Source: Perca fluviatilis
Lineage: Eukaryota > Chordata > Actinopteri > Perciformes > Percidae
Direction: 5' to 3'
Assembly (NCBI RefSeq): GCF_010015445.1
Contig: NC_053126.1
Coordinates: forward strand, 15,874,669 to 15,938,668
DNA: 64,000 bases
Shown here: positions 9,328 to 19,292 of the stretch, piece after piece
Numbering within the stretch: the stretch's first letter is position 1
How the letters are laid out: each line of letters starts with the position of its first letter
Made by a program: the position numbers and the translations under genes
Notes under the pieces: generated by a model
Database searches by the model: none
What the model was told of the DNA's origin: nothing
Seen by the model: only the letters and a program-made list of their open reading frames with translations

Positions 9328-12300
9328 TTGTTGGTGTTGTGTTTGTTTGTGTGTGGAGGAAGGCTACAGAAATAACAGAGGGTCAGGGTTTTAAAACGGA
9401 AGGTTTGGACTGCTGTAAATTTACAAGAAAGGGTTTATTAAGAAGGACTGGCAACTTAATCACAGGGGAAAGAAATGAAGAGAGTAAAGAAAAGAAACAC
9501 AAGGGGGGAAACCATGGCAAAAAAGAGCAAAGAGCAGTGAGAGGGAGGAAGAGATGGCAGGGAAAGAAAAGAGGAGTAAGAGGGAAAGTGGGAGAGAAAA
9601 CCGAGTAAGGAGAGTGAAATGTGCAGAGAAAGGAAGAACAAGTTTAACTGAAGGCCATGCTTCAAACAGAGAGGTTTGTTTTCTGACAGAGATCCGTCTC
9701 AGGAGATTGAGCTGGAAAACAGATTAATAGAGGCTGTCCAAGTTGCTCTCTGATATTGCACAACATGTGCCTCAGCACCATGTGAATAAGAACTGCTGTG
9801 CATTAGACTGTGCAGTGCTTTGACGTGGCTGTTGTAGCCTAATGTAAATGATGTAGCCTCACGAAGCCTTTATATTCAAACACTGATAGGCCCTCAGGCA
9901 GGAGTTGGTCTGTTTGCAGATATCTTTCCGATCTTTAATGTTTGGCTCTGTGGAGGAGAGGTGTTTTTGATTGGGTTGTTTTATTTCCTTCCTTTTATAA
10001 GACTTTCTCAGCAGGATCAGGTTTCTGTGCCCAGGCTGACCAAGCTCTGTAAAGGGGAGCTGTGGTTTTGGAATTGAGGGAGAGAGTTGGCTGCTTCGTA
10101 AGGGGCTTTATTAATATGTGTGTTGGAGGTGTAGGTGGGGTGTGGGTGTACGTGTAATTGTGTTAGGGCCTGTGACTTCATATATTCACATATTCCCATG
10201 ACACCTCTACTCCTAGCACTCATGAAGAATATTCTTTTACATTTACTAATTCACTTTTATTAGCTGTTCATTTCTTTTTGTATGTAAATGCCATAATGTA
10301 ACCACATAGCATGATTAGATGTTTATGTATTACAGAACAGAACACATCAAGATCCCCTGGGTGAGCTGGGTGAAACCCAGTTCAATGTGATTACTGTGTA
10401 GATATGTCTCTATGAGTGAGTAAGTATGCCAGTGTGTGTTGGTGTTGCTGTGCTTCCTGTGCTGGCAGAGTGTAGATGTCCCTTTGTGATATCCAACCTG
10501 TGCCAGTGGGGGTTTCAGGCTTCATACTGAGCTGACTGGACAGGCCAAAATGTCTCTAACAGTGCCAGCATGATTTGACGTTCTCTAAATTCATTTCTCC
10601 TTTGGTCTTGCTGCATTCTGAATGAGAGATTATGCTAATTACCATTTTACTTGAAAGCCCTCCTAGTGACTTGAAGATTTTCCTAGCCACGGTTCAATCA
10701 TTTCTAAGGTTAGGGGTTCAGGGAAAATGCCATGTAATTGCCTGTGGTGTTGCTCTCTGCTTGAATAATATGACGTTGAAATGTATTATCTATAGCGAAA
10801 GTCTAAAATACACACTGTCAGGGTGTGAACATGATATTGTTTTCTTAAAAGGAGTCACTCCTGGCCTGTATATACTGTTTTGGTTGGGGTCGACTTTCTA
10901 CCGGGTGTATTTAGCAACTGTCGTTGAGCTAAGCAAACTCAAGCCAAGCAGGGTACTAAGCAGCCATAACTATTGTTTCAGAGCTACTCAGGATTCTCAG
11001 AGCGTTACAGCTTTGACTCCAGAACTCACACGCTCTGAATAGTGCACCAAGTTTTTGTTTTAAACTTGGCTTTATAATGGTGAATTGTACAAACTTTATG
11101 GGGGTTAATTTACCCCTGTCCTTCTTTTGTTCATAAAAAAAATCTTACAAAACCAGATCCAAAACTCTACCTTTCAAGCTCTACTACCCTCATCTATCCA
11201 CATGGACAGAGAATGAGGGATTGAGGGGGTGGCATTGAGACGGGAAGAGAGCTGTTTATCTCTCATCACCGCTCTTATGAGAGGAACAAGAAGGCAAGAG
11301 TTGAGACGGATGAGGAGAGGACTCGAAAGCAGCAAAATTCTAATTATTTACCCTAAAAGTCCTGTTAAGACTTGCTGGAATTTACTCCTTTAAGAACTAG
11401 GCGCGTAGTGTTTATGGGGGTGTGGGCTGTTGGACATGCATGTTCAGAGCTCTGTGTGTGTTTTTTAGCCTGTCCTGCGTCATCGCTACTCTCCTCTGTT
11501 TATGCAGGGGCTCTGTGGATATTGAAAGGGATGGTAGGATACCCAAGCCTTCCACTGTCACTTGATATCTATAGAAAATGGATCAGATGATTGAACACTT
11601 CCACACAGCTTCCCACCAGGGGAGCTGAGCCAAGTCCATTTACTCTCTCATTCGTGCTTATTTGTGATGCTGTCATTTTTATTCAGTACGGGTCTCGCCA
11701 AGAAGTGATCATGGTTGGTTAGTCACATCTAATTGGCTAATAAGTCAATCTGCTTGGCCTTAATTATAGCTTTTCCCACATCTAAGCCAATGTGATAATT
11801 ATGTTTAAGGTGGAATCCTGAGAGTATGTTTTGGAGGCACTTCTTTTGCTCGTTACGCTGGTGGACTACTGCAATGTAAGAGAGATAGGGAAGGGCAAAG
11901 GAGAGACAAAGAGGGACAGAGAGGAAGAAGATGGAGTTGAAGAGATAGAGAGGGGCCCATATTGAGTGACACAGACGATGGTCTGTGTTTTCTCGGTGGA
12001 CCAGAGAAGATGTAGTGTAAATGAAGCGTGCTGCAGAATGGCGGCTTCTGCTTTATCCTTGCAGTGTGTGTGTGTGTGTGTGTGTTTGTGTAAAAGGGAA
12101 ATGACAGAGGCCTCTTTGAGTACTCAGTGGTGTTTTTTCTCCCTCTGGTCTCTCATTGTTAGAATAAGTCAGGAGGACTGCTATCCTAGATAACAGGAGG
12201 ATATACTCAACATAAACGTGAACATTGATATATGTATCCACCTGGTTAAAACATCCTGCCACAATACAGAATTTACTGGGCTGCAGGATGTGCTTATCTA

Positions 12301-12479
12301 ATTACTTATCTGTTTAATTTAAAAAAAAATCTGGAATGGAATTAAAACCCTGTGGTGATTTGTGTCTTGTCTGAAGAGGGCGGTCTGGTCTGTTCACTGT
12401 GAGTCTCTGACCCGTAGGACAAGGGCCTCCCCTTGTGTTGGCCGTGCACAACTACTACAACTACCTTTTTTTTTTTATA
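9327..12479. other. Intergenic; no gene recognised
   Basis: Contains an A/G-rich stretch (about 9460-9610), a short (TG)n at 12065-12085 and a 136-codon open frame at 10632-11042 without motifs. The stretch 11640-11820 is balanced in composition, with homeodomain-like TAATTA/CTAATTGG words, and looks like possible conserved non-coding DNA. That cannot be tested here. Confidence 0.5.
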
Positions 12480-12483
12480 TGAC

Positions 12484-12511
12484 TTACGTCATTTCCTTTT
12501 TTAACTTCCTC
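12484..12511 (+). promoter_or_regulatory. Proximal promoter: ATF/CRE-like and PU.1/ETS sites
   Basis: TTACGTCA at 12484-12491 is a C/EBP-ATF or CRE-like composite. ACTTCCTC at 12504-12511 is the reverse complement of GAGGAAGT, the PU.1 core. They lie 59-86 bases upstream of the start codon at 12570, and no TATA box is evident, as is common for myeloid genes. Function is inferred from motif and position only. Confidence 0.45.
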
Positions 12512-12569
12512 GTTTTAGTTTAGTTCAGTCGAAAGCTCATAGAGTCTAATCTCTCCTTCCTTCGACAAA

Positions 12570-12642
12570 ATGACCCTTCAACTTTTTCGAATTGGCATTG
12601 TGATATGCGATATTATGTTAATTTGTATCAGCAAAACACAAC
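12570..12642 (+). CDS. Novel gene exon 1: start and signal peptide
   Basis: ATG at 12570 (context AAAATGA) opens 24 codons with a hydrophobic core, then C and the donor GTAAGT (phase 1). It is the first ATG after the promoter motifs. Confidence 0.75.
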
Positions 12643-15096
12643 GTAAGTAAATGTGTATTCCACTTCTGTTATTTCTGTTTTTTAGGGTTATTCTTTACTT
12701 CTGTACAACTCCATTGTCTTACAGAATGCCCTCCAAAAAACATTTCCTGCAACGACGTTAACAAGGCTAAGGGATTCAAGTTCTTATATCCGTGTCCTGA
12801 GGGAGGAGAGATTTCTGTGTTTGATAATAAGGTATTTTGATTTACCTTTACACTCTGCAGTAGTCCATAGTTTTGTTTTTAAAAGTCCTTATGATCCTTT
12901 ACTATGTGTGTTTAAAGAAAGACACATAGGGAAGAGGAAATAATAAAAAAATGAAGGTGAAAGTTTGACAATGAGGTTGTTTTATGTTGTGGCTGCAGTC
13001 AATTTAAAGTACGCTTTTTATTATTTTCCCAACAGACTCTGATTGCTCATACTGCGCGTGGCACTCAGTTGTTTAGGTATTCGAATGAAGTGATAAGTAT
13101 GGACAACCATTCACTCGTTACAAGAGACTGTAGAGACCTGCGAGTAGAATGCATATTTCCTAATGTGAGTCACCCTAAATTGTAATGTACTTAAATTAAA
13201 CCAATAAAAGTCATATAGTAAATGTGAAATATTTACTCTACCTTCTCACAATATACTTTGATTTTGCTTTTTAGGGAAGCTTTGTAGAAGAGATCTGTGT
13301 GGATTATAAAATGACTGGTAAGGCAATGAGTTATTGTACTGATTTACTATTGGATCTTATCTTACATTGCTGATCAAAAATGTATACATATACATCATAA
13401 ACATGATATATACAAATATTGTTTTTACCTTAAACAGAGAAAATTAAGAATCCTGATCCCGATGATTCACCAACACGACAGAACCTCAGCAGTGAGAAGT
13501 TTATTCTGAGTGACAGTTATTATAGTGCCTCACAAAATATGTGTTGGCAATAGTATGAATTAATTTGCTGCAAAATAGCTCACTAATTAATATTTGATGA
13601 TAACATGTTTGTATTTTGTCTGTCGTCCAGTCTGTGTATGGGTCGGTGGGATAGTGCTCATGATGGGGATGTTTTGTTGCTGTTACATTTGTAAAAAGTA
13701 AGTTCTATTCTATTTGCAATAACAATCAACTGTTAATCTCATTTACACATTTACTTGCACAGTCTTGTATTGATACAGAAAGGTTTTTGTTTCTTGTGTC
13801 AGGAAGCAGTACGGTGCACCTGCTGTTTCTGTCTTTTTAAGATACCTTAAGACTTGCCCTTGTCTCAGAGAGGGGATTTCCCAGGCAGAGAGGGGAGAGT
13901 CAGAAGAAACTAGGTCAGTCTTACTTTTCACATACGTTTCAGCTGGCGTTGATGCACACATAAATACACTTCTGTCATTCAGTTTTAATAAGTAAATCCC
14001 CTTCAATGCATAGACACGTTAATGAAAGGTTGGTCAATGGTAAAATAATTTTGCATGCCAGAAAATCTCTAGAGAAAAGGTGAATTTGAAACAGCTTACT
14101 TGCTGAATGTAACTTTATGTTTGAATGTCCCTTTAAGACACCCTGGAGGACGTGAAGTCCAAAAGGTCACAGCTGATGATTTGGACACAGCACAATCCAA
14201 CATTGTTAACAGGTGAGCTAACATTCAGAAGCTACTCTTAACACAGATCGGAGAAGGTGAATACATCTTCCATCTTTTCTTTGTCATTATAGGCTAAGTG
14301 AAATATCTGATTCGTATCCACGTGGAAGTGGTGAAAATGATATCAAGCAAGATGACAAACTTGGAAGTGTGCAGAGGTTAGGCTCCACGTTAACAGAACA
14401 TCTTCATAATCTCTGACCTCGTGTTGGCCTGTTTGTCAAAACCGTCAAAGTGTTTTTTTAAATAGCAATTGGAAGTCTAGACTGTAATCTGCTAAAAGCC
14501 ATCTTTGTCTCCATAGTATTGATCCCAAGGCTGATGGCAAGACTCCTCAATCCTTTAGTCTGGACCGCAACTTAAGCAATGAGGGACTGAAGCCCGATAA
14601 AACGTGAGGATGAGAATTTTTTACTTTTCTTGTGTCTGTGGCCTATTTTTCTTTGAGGAATAAGGTGAAGTGTCCCTTTAACTGGGCAGGTAGTGAATAG
14701 GATTTCTCAGAAGAGATTCAGTGCCATTCTTATCTAGTGTTTGTTTTGCAGCAGAGACATAAGTGCCCCTGACAAAACCTCTGATCATCGAGCCATGAAC
14801 AGGTACGCTTTTAGTGGTGGATGGATTGTCTGTGTTAATTATTATCATATTGGTTTTTTTATTCAGTCAACACTCGTATTTAACAAGTATTTTATTTGTC
14901 TGCCTCAGGAGCTTGAAAGATGATCCAGGAGGAGTGGTTGAAAACAAAGAAAAATACGTTGTTTGGTAATCTGTAGTCTAACAATTTAAATATCATACTG
15001 TAAATGTTAAATGTTTACCTTTTTGCATTACATTTATGGTTTTTTAAGAGTTGTTGGAGTGTATGAGGTGAGAATGTCCTATTGAAGATGTATGTA

Positions 15097-15155
<59 letters not shown>

Positions 15156-15216
15156 GTGTGTATGTCTGTGTATGTATGTATGTATGTATGTATGTATGTA
15201 TGTATGTATGTATGAA

Positions 15217-15247
<31 letters not shown>

Positions 15248-16353
15248 ATGTACGTACGTATGTATCTATGTATGAATGTATAGCCTGTAATTATTTTACA
15301 GCAACCCACAAGTTACAGTATGTTCGCTTCTCTTTAAGATGTTTGCAAAATTATGAAAAACAGTGATTAAAAAATTATAAAAGCTAGAAAGAGGAACTAT
15401 AAATGTGCAGGTGAGATGAAACTAAGCAAAATATAGAGCTATTTAAACAGCATGCCAACACACCCTTACCCAAACTCAAAAAGATGCCAGAAATAAGGAC
15501 TACAGTTTCATATAGCTGGCAGATAAAACTATTATTTCCTAAATATTAGAGTGTAAGCAAAACCAAGTTGCCATTCTGGTAAGTCAATCAGATGAAAGAT
15601 GAAGTCATAAACAACTATATTGTGGTAGTAAAAATAAACAATAACATAATGACCTGAAGCACTCACCCTGAGGTTTTTCTATGCCCAACTGATAATGGCT
15701 GTGAATCCTTCTCCAGGATCAGGGAAAAGCACAATGGATGGACTCCTAATGATCGTGGTCCTGAAGATCATGGGAATGAAGGGAAACTGCTGCTGTTGAA
15801 TGAGGGGTGAGACTGCCGCTTGCGCTCTGTCACTCTGCAGTCATAACTGAGCCCAAAGAGAAATCTCTGTCTCTTTCCAATTTCCAGTCTCCTTGTTTCA
15901 TTTTGCCTATTGGTGCTGTTTGGACAGCTGTCAGGAGTAACTTTATGAACTGCTCCCCCCACCCCCCACCTCCATCTCAAATCTGAAGGGCCAATCTGAA
16001 CTTCACAACTTGTCTGACGTCTGCTGCTTGGATAGTGAGCATTAACCAAGCTTTGCTGTTTCTGTGCAGAGGCTCATGTCTCTATTCCTTGTTGTTTCTG
16101 TCTCCAGAGCTGCCATCCAACATTTTGACATGACAGGTGAAGCCGTAGCTTTGGTGAACAGGCGCGGTTTGGACCCAGACCAGGTCAGCAGGTGCTCTGC
16201 ATTAGTAAGTAGAAAGCTTTCTATTTATGCTTTATTATATTTTTAATATTATTTTACAATGCTCTTTTTATTTTGTGTTTGTTTGATTTGGAAATTGCAT
16301 TGTTTTCTGCAGGACACTGACGTGGAGTCAACACCCAACATGAAGAATTATAC

Positions 16354-16357
<4 letters not shown>
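12570..16357 (+). CDS. Unrecognised type I single-pass membrane protein (15 exons)
   Basis: Fifteen exons splice into one 1,170-nt frame encoding 389 residues, with GT-AG at every intron and matching phases. Residues 1-24 look like a signal peptide with hydrophobic core IGIVICDIMLICI. The ectodomain (about 25-135) has six cysteines (26, 33, 48, 92, 99, 111) and five NxS/T sequons (30, 59, 84, 103, 133). Residues 136-156 are the membrane helix, ending in a Cys-rich CCCYIC stretch that could be palmitoylated. The hydrophilic tail (158-389) is rich in Lys, Asp and Ser and comes mostly from small phase-2 exons. No Ig, sushi, TNFR, ITIM or ITAM pattern could be assigned. Receptor function is only inferred from topology. 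The promoter motifs suggest immune-cell expression. I do not know the family. Confidence 0.75.
12725..12831 (+). CDS. Novel gene exon 2: ectodomain
   Basis: The acceptor is TTGTCTTACAG. Encodes residues 25-60 beginning QCPPKNISCNDV, with Cys 26, 33 and 48 and a sequon at N30. Ends in phase 0 before GTATTT, with N59 of an NKT sequon at its end. Confidence 0.75.
13036..13164 (+). CDS. Novel gene exon 3: ectodomain
   Basis: Forty-three codons (61-103) between TTCCCAACAG and GTGAGT. Cys 92 and 99 lie in RDCRDLRVECIF. There is a sequon at N84, and N103 completes an NGS sequon across the next junction. Confidence 0.78.
13275..13317 (+). CDS. Novel gene exon 4: ectodomain
   Basis: Encodes GSFVEEICVDYKMT with the last ectodomain cysteine (111). 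The acceptor is CTTTTTAG, the donor GTAAGG, and the exon ends in phase 1. Confidence 0.75.
13438..13491 (+). CDS. Novel gene exon 5: membrane-proximal stalk
   Basis: Encodes the polar stalk EKIKNPDPDDSPTRQNLS with a sequon at N133, just outside the membrane helix. Both ends are phase 1, so the exon could be skipped without a frameshift. The donor is GTGAGA. Confidence 0.72.
13631..13697 (+). CDS. Novel gene exon 6: transmembrane helix
   Basis: Encodes ICVWVGGIVLMMGMFCCCYI followed by CKK: a 20-residue helix with basic stop-transfer residues and a cluster of cysteines at the inner leaflet. The acceptor is TCGTCCAG and the donor GTAAGT, phase 2. Confidence 0.8.
13803..13913 (+). CDS. Novel gene exon 7: membrane-proximal tail
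   Basis: Encodes residues 159-194, including VFLRYLKTCPCL, a basic-hydrophobic segment with a CPC pair that may lie on the membrane. Phase 2 at both ends, donor GTCAGT. Confidence 0.72.
14138..14212 (+). CDS. Novel gene exon 8: cytoplasmic tail
   Basis: A symmetrical phase-2 exon of 75 nt encoding HPGGREVQKVTADDLDTAQS and neighbours. The donor AG|GTGAGC would give an immediate in-frame TGA if the intron were retained. Confidence 0.72.
14293..14376 (+). CDS. Novel gene exon 9: cytoplasmic tail
   Basis: A symmetrical phase-2 exon of 84 nt encoding LSEISDSYPRGSGENDIKQD and neighbours. Acidic and serine-rich. The donor is GTTAGG. Confidence 0.72.
14517..14603 (+). CDS. Novel gene exon 10: cytoplasmic tail
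   Basis: A symmetrical phase-2 exon of 87 nt encoding IDPKADGKTPQSFSLDRNLS and neighbours. The acceptor is TCTCCATAG and the donor GTGAGG. Confidence 0.72.
14752..14802 (+). CDS. Novel gene exon 11: cytoplasmic tail, NAGNAG acceptor
   Basis: A 51-nt phase-2 exon encoding RDISAPDKTSDHRAMN. The acceptor is GCAGCAG, so two AGs three bases apart can be used and both keep the frame. Confidence 0.7.
14909..14965 (+). CDS. Novel gene exon 12: cytoplasmic tail, alternative end
   Basis: Encodes SLKDDPGGVVENKEKYVV and ends TG|GTAATC. If the weak donor is not used, TGG TAA ends the protein at Trp313. If it is used, TG|G joins exon 13 and also gives Trp. Confidence 0.68.
15090..15280. repeat. (TG)n and (TATG)n compound microsatellite
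   Basis: TATG units, then about 20 TG units, then a long TATG/TGTATG array with a few substitutions. It lies in the intron between exons 12 and 13 of the novel gene. Confidence 0.95.
15717..15806 (+). CDS. Novel gene exon 13: cytoplasmic tail
   Basis: A 90-nt phase-2 exon encoding IREKHNGWTPNDRGPEDHGN and neighbours, then a KLLLLNE hydrophobic patch. The acceptor is CTTCTCCAG and the donor GTGAGA. It lies beyond the (TG/TATG)n tract. Confidence 0.68.
16108..16204 (+). CDS. Novel gene exon 14: cytoplasmic tail
   Basis: Encodes AAIQHFDMTGEAVALVNRRG and 12 more codons after the strong acceptor TTTCTGTCTCCAG. Ends phase 0 before GTAAGT. No domain recognised. Confidence 0.68.
16313..16357 (+). 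CDS. Novel gene exon 15: C-terminus
   Basis: The acceptor TTTTCTGCAG is followed by 14 codons ending NMKNYT and TAA at 16355-16357. The stop codon is already part of the (TAA)n microsatellite that follows. Confidence 0.65.
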
Positions 16358-16419
<62 letters not shown>

Positions 16420-16420
16420 T

Positions 16421-16456
<36 letters not shown>

Positions 16457-16457
16457 C
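16352..16457. repeat. (TAA)n microsatellite
   Basis: About 33 TAA/ATA units with two interruptions. It overlaps the stop codon of the novel gene and forms the start of its 3'UTR. Confidence 0.95.
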
Positions 16458-17225
16458 AGTCTATGTTATATATACAATATAAAGTATTTTCACAGTCAGG
16501 CTATGTGGTACATTTACTGGCAGCTCCTTTAGGATCAAGTTGTTTACGTAATAATTTTCATCACATGATGCTTTGCGCTCTCTCTCTCACAATGTAAGAA
16601 GATATATTCTCTGCAAGCCCTATGTGCTGTTATTACAAACATTTTAAATCATTTTGATGACATAAGTTTTTTTCACAGAAAAATTTGACAATCCAGGTGG
16701 AAACTGGTGTTGTCTATGCGTCTCTTTAAGTCTATTCATTGATATATGCTCAGTCAATCAGATAACATAATAATTTGGGTAATTGCATTTAGATTAACCT
16801 TAGTTATTGCAAAACAAATTGCCTGGGTGGTTTGTTACTGAGCATATTAAGTGCATGGTTTGACAAAAGGAGCGGTGGACTGAAAACATGTCAGAAAAGG
16901 TACCACATACACAGCTTTGAGACAACTTAATATCAATGTACTTATACTAACAAGTATGTTATATTATATAAATACATATTTATAAACTAAACATATATAT
17001 TATATCAAATATTTTATATTATATTATACCTCATTAAATGTGTAATTTAAATGAGATAATGCATTATAAATGCAACACATGATACCGTTTTTTCTATTGG
17101 AGTTGTAAGCTCTTAATTATCCAATCATTTAAGTAAGCCTGCCTTTGCTTCATCATCGCTGCATAATCAACGAGCAAAATGTTTATTTTTATTGCCATTT
17201 ACATTTGCAAATTCAAAGATGATAT

Positions 17226-17360
17226 AATAAAGTATTTTTTTTCTGCTTTTAAGTACTCAGTTGCATTGCTTTTGATTGTAAATTGATCAAATTGAATATA
17301 TATATTAAATACAGTAAGTATATTGAAAATGATGAATTCTTGTAATGAGTTTTAAATAAA
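17226..17360 (+). terminator. Candidate polyadenylation signals
   Basis: AATAAA at 17226-17231 and at 17355-17360 are the nearest plus-strand hexamers after the novel gene's stop codon that lie in T-rich surroundings. They would give a 3'UTR of about 0.9-1.0 kb. Which one is used is unknown. Between 16458 and here the DNA is AT-rich, with no other feature seen. Confidence 0.3.
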
Positions 17361-17457
17361 TTGTTACTTCCACCCTGGTTTTCACTGCCTGGTCATTTTT
17401 ATTATTATCATATTTAACTATTGAAGGCAATGCTGCAGCTGGAGTATCAACTTTATA

Positions 17458-17471
17458 CCACAAGGGGGCAG
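17458..17471 (+). promoter_or_regulatory. CTCF-like motif
   Basis: CCACAAGGGGGCAG matches the CTCF core at nearly every position. It lies 1.1 kb after the novel gene and before adgrl1, so it could separate the two regulatory domains. Occupancy is not known. Confidence 0.45.
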
Positions 17472-19251
17472 TACATATTCACGAGTCCTAACACTGAGGT
17501 ACATAAGCAACATTATTACACCTCTTCTAACTTTTGTTGAGTGATGCAAACACAATAAATGCATTTTTTTCGGGTTGATTTCTGTATTTTCTAGCATAGC
17601 ACTCTGATTTATTAATAACCCAACAAAGGAACAGTAAGTACCTTACACATAACCTTCTGATCATAACATTATACAGTATGTTACAGTACTTAAAAATGTG
17701 TTGCCCCCGTAGTTTGATGTATGGTAGTAATTACAGTTACACACAAACACACAGGGGCACAGGCTGACTTCTCTTTTCTCAATATCTTGGGATCTGCTGA
17801 GAGTTGCTGTTAGTCGATGTCTGATTCTATTTTAAGCTTCTCTAAATGTGCAATGACCTTGAAAAAGCTCCCTTTCTTTACCTCACAGATGGACTGAGTA
17901 CTAAGAGGAGAGAGTGAATCAGTGGTTAGAGGCTTTGTTGCTCATGTTTGGTATGTCAGTGTGTGAAAGTGTTACTGTACTACCAGTGAAAAGAGGGTGA
18001 CTGAATGGTCAAGGCCTCAGAGCTTCCCCTCTCAGGGAGTTTCACTGAGGGGACATGAGCGGCGAGGCAGGGGCTGGGCAGATGGGTGGATGGGTAGGGG
18101 GTGAGTCATCACATGCCATCATACATGTACAGCGTACAGTATGACATGGGGGGAAACAATTAACATGGGCGGGCCTGTAATTATGGATGAATCCTCCCTG
18201 CTCTGATGGACATAATAATTATATATCGGCTAATTAGTTACCAATCACACTCCACTGTGAATGGTATTATGAGCAGTCAGGAAACAAAACTCACTGATCA
18301 CACAGCATCAGGGATAAGAAGGCTTAAGGGAAGCTAGAGGGGCTGCAATAACCCAGACACTTAGTTGTGTTATCCCTAACTGATCTCTAGTTCATCACAA
18401 TGTTTTAAAAGAAAAAAAAAACCTATAGTTATTTGGTGGTGTGGTTTAAAAAGACATTTTGCGCTGCAAGCAAACAGTGTGCATTCAATCATAACATTCA
18501 GTAAGATGTACTCCACGCAAAAGATTGCAGTTGATTATCACACACCATTATTATATTATACCTTGACTGATGCTTTGTAAAACGAAATCCAGCTGATTAG
18601 GCCCACAATCTGCATAACAACACATAATGTTCTGCAAAGATCACTGTAGCTGGTCCCGGTAATAATGACTCAGGGTTACTGTAGTGAAACAAAGCCTTGC
18701 TACCGCCAGATTAGTATGGGACCAGTCCTTTCATCCTCCCCGGTGCATAAAGCTCTTACTAGTCCCCATCCAAACACTTAAGAGTGTTGGGTTTTGTCTC
18801 CTAAACCGACAGCTTGCTTTTTGCATGTCTTTGATAACTTTGTGCAATATGCTTCGGACACAGACAAGTATTTGACAGAATCATCATCCAAACCAACCGG
18901 TCAAATCTGCATATGCATACAGTGTGTGGTTCAAAGGGGAGCTGACTCAGGAAGGGGCTGAGTTGCTTGGCTTCAGTCCCCTGCTTCCTATGGTACACAG
19001 ATGAGCAGCACAATGCTGTAGTAACCTGCAGGACTGCCCATGAATAAAACATAAACACTGTATTAGTGCTTAAAAACGTCTTTTCATTTCCAGTTTGAAT
19101 CACGAGGTAGGTATATTGAAGTTTATATAGAACACAGAGATAGAGACTTCTTAATAATTTCTGTTTGCTGTTGTTATGCTTTTATCAAACTGGCATATGC
19201 ATAAGCAAGCACACAAGCAAAAATGCTGCACATAAGTGTACACACATGCAT

Positions 19252-19292
<41 letters not shown>

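Noticed and set aside
10632..11042. 136-codon plus-strand open frame
   Set aside because: It is the longest non-repeat frame outside the two genes but shows no domain, signal peptide or splice context. Its codon and residue composition look random for AT-rich DNA.
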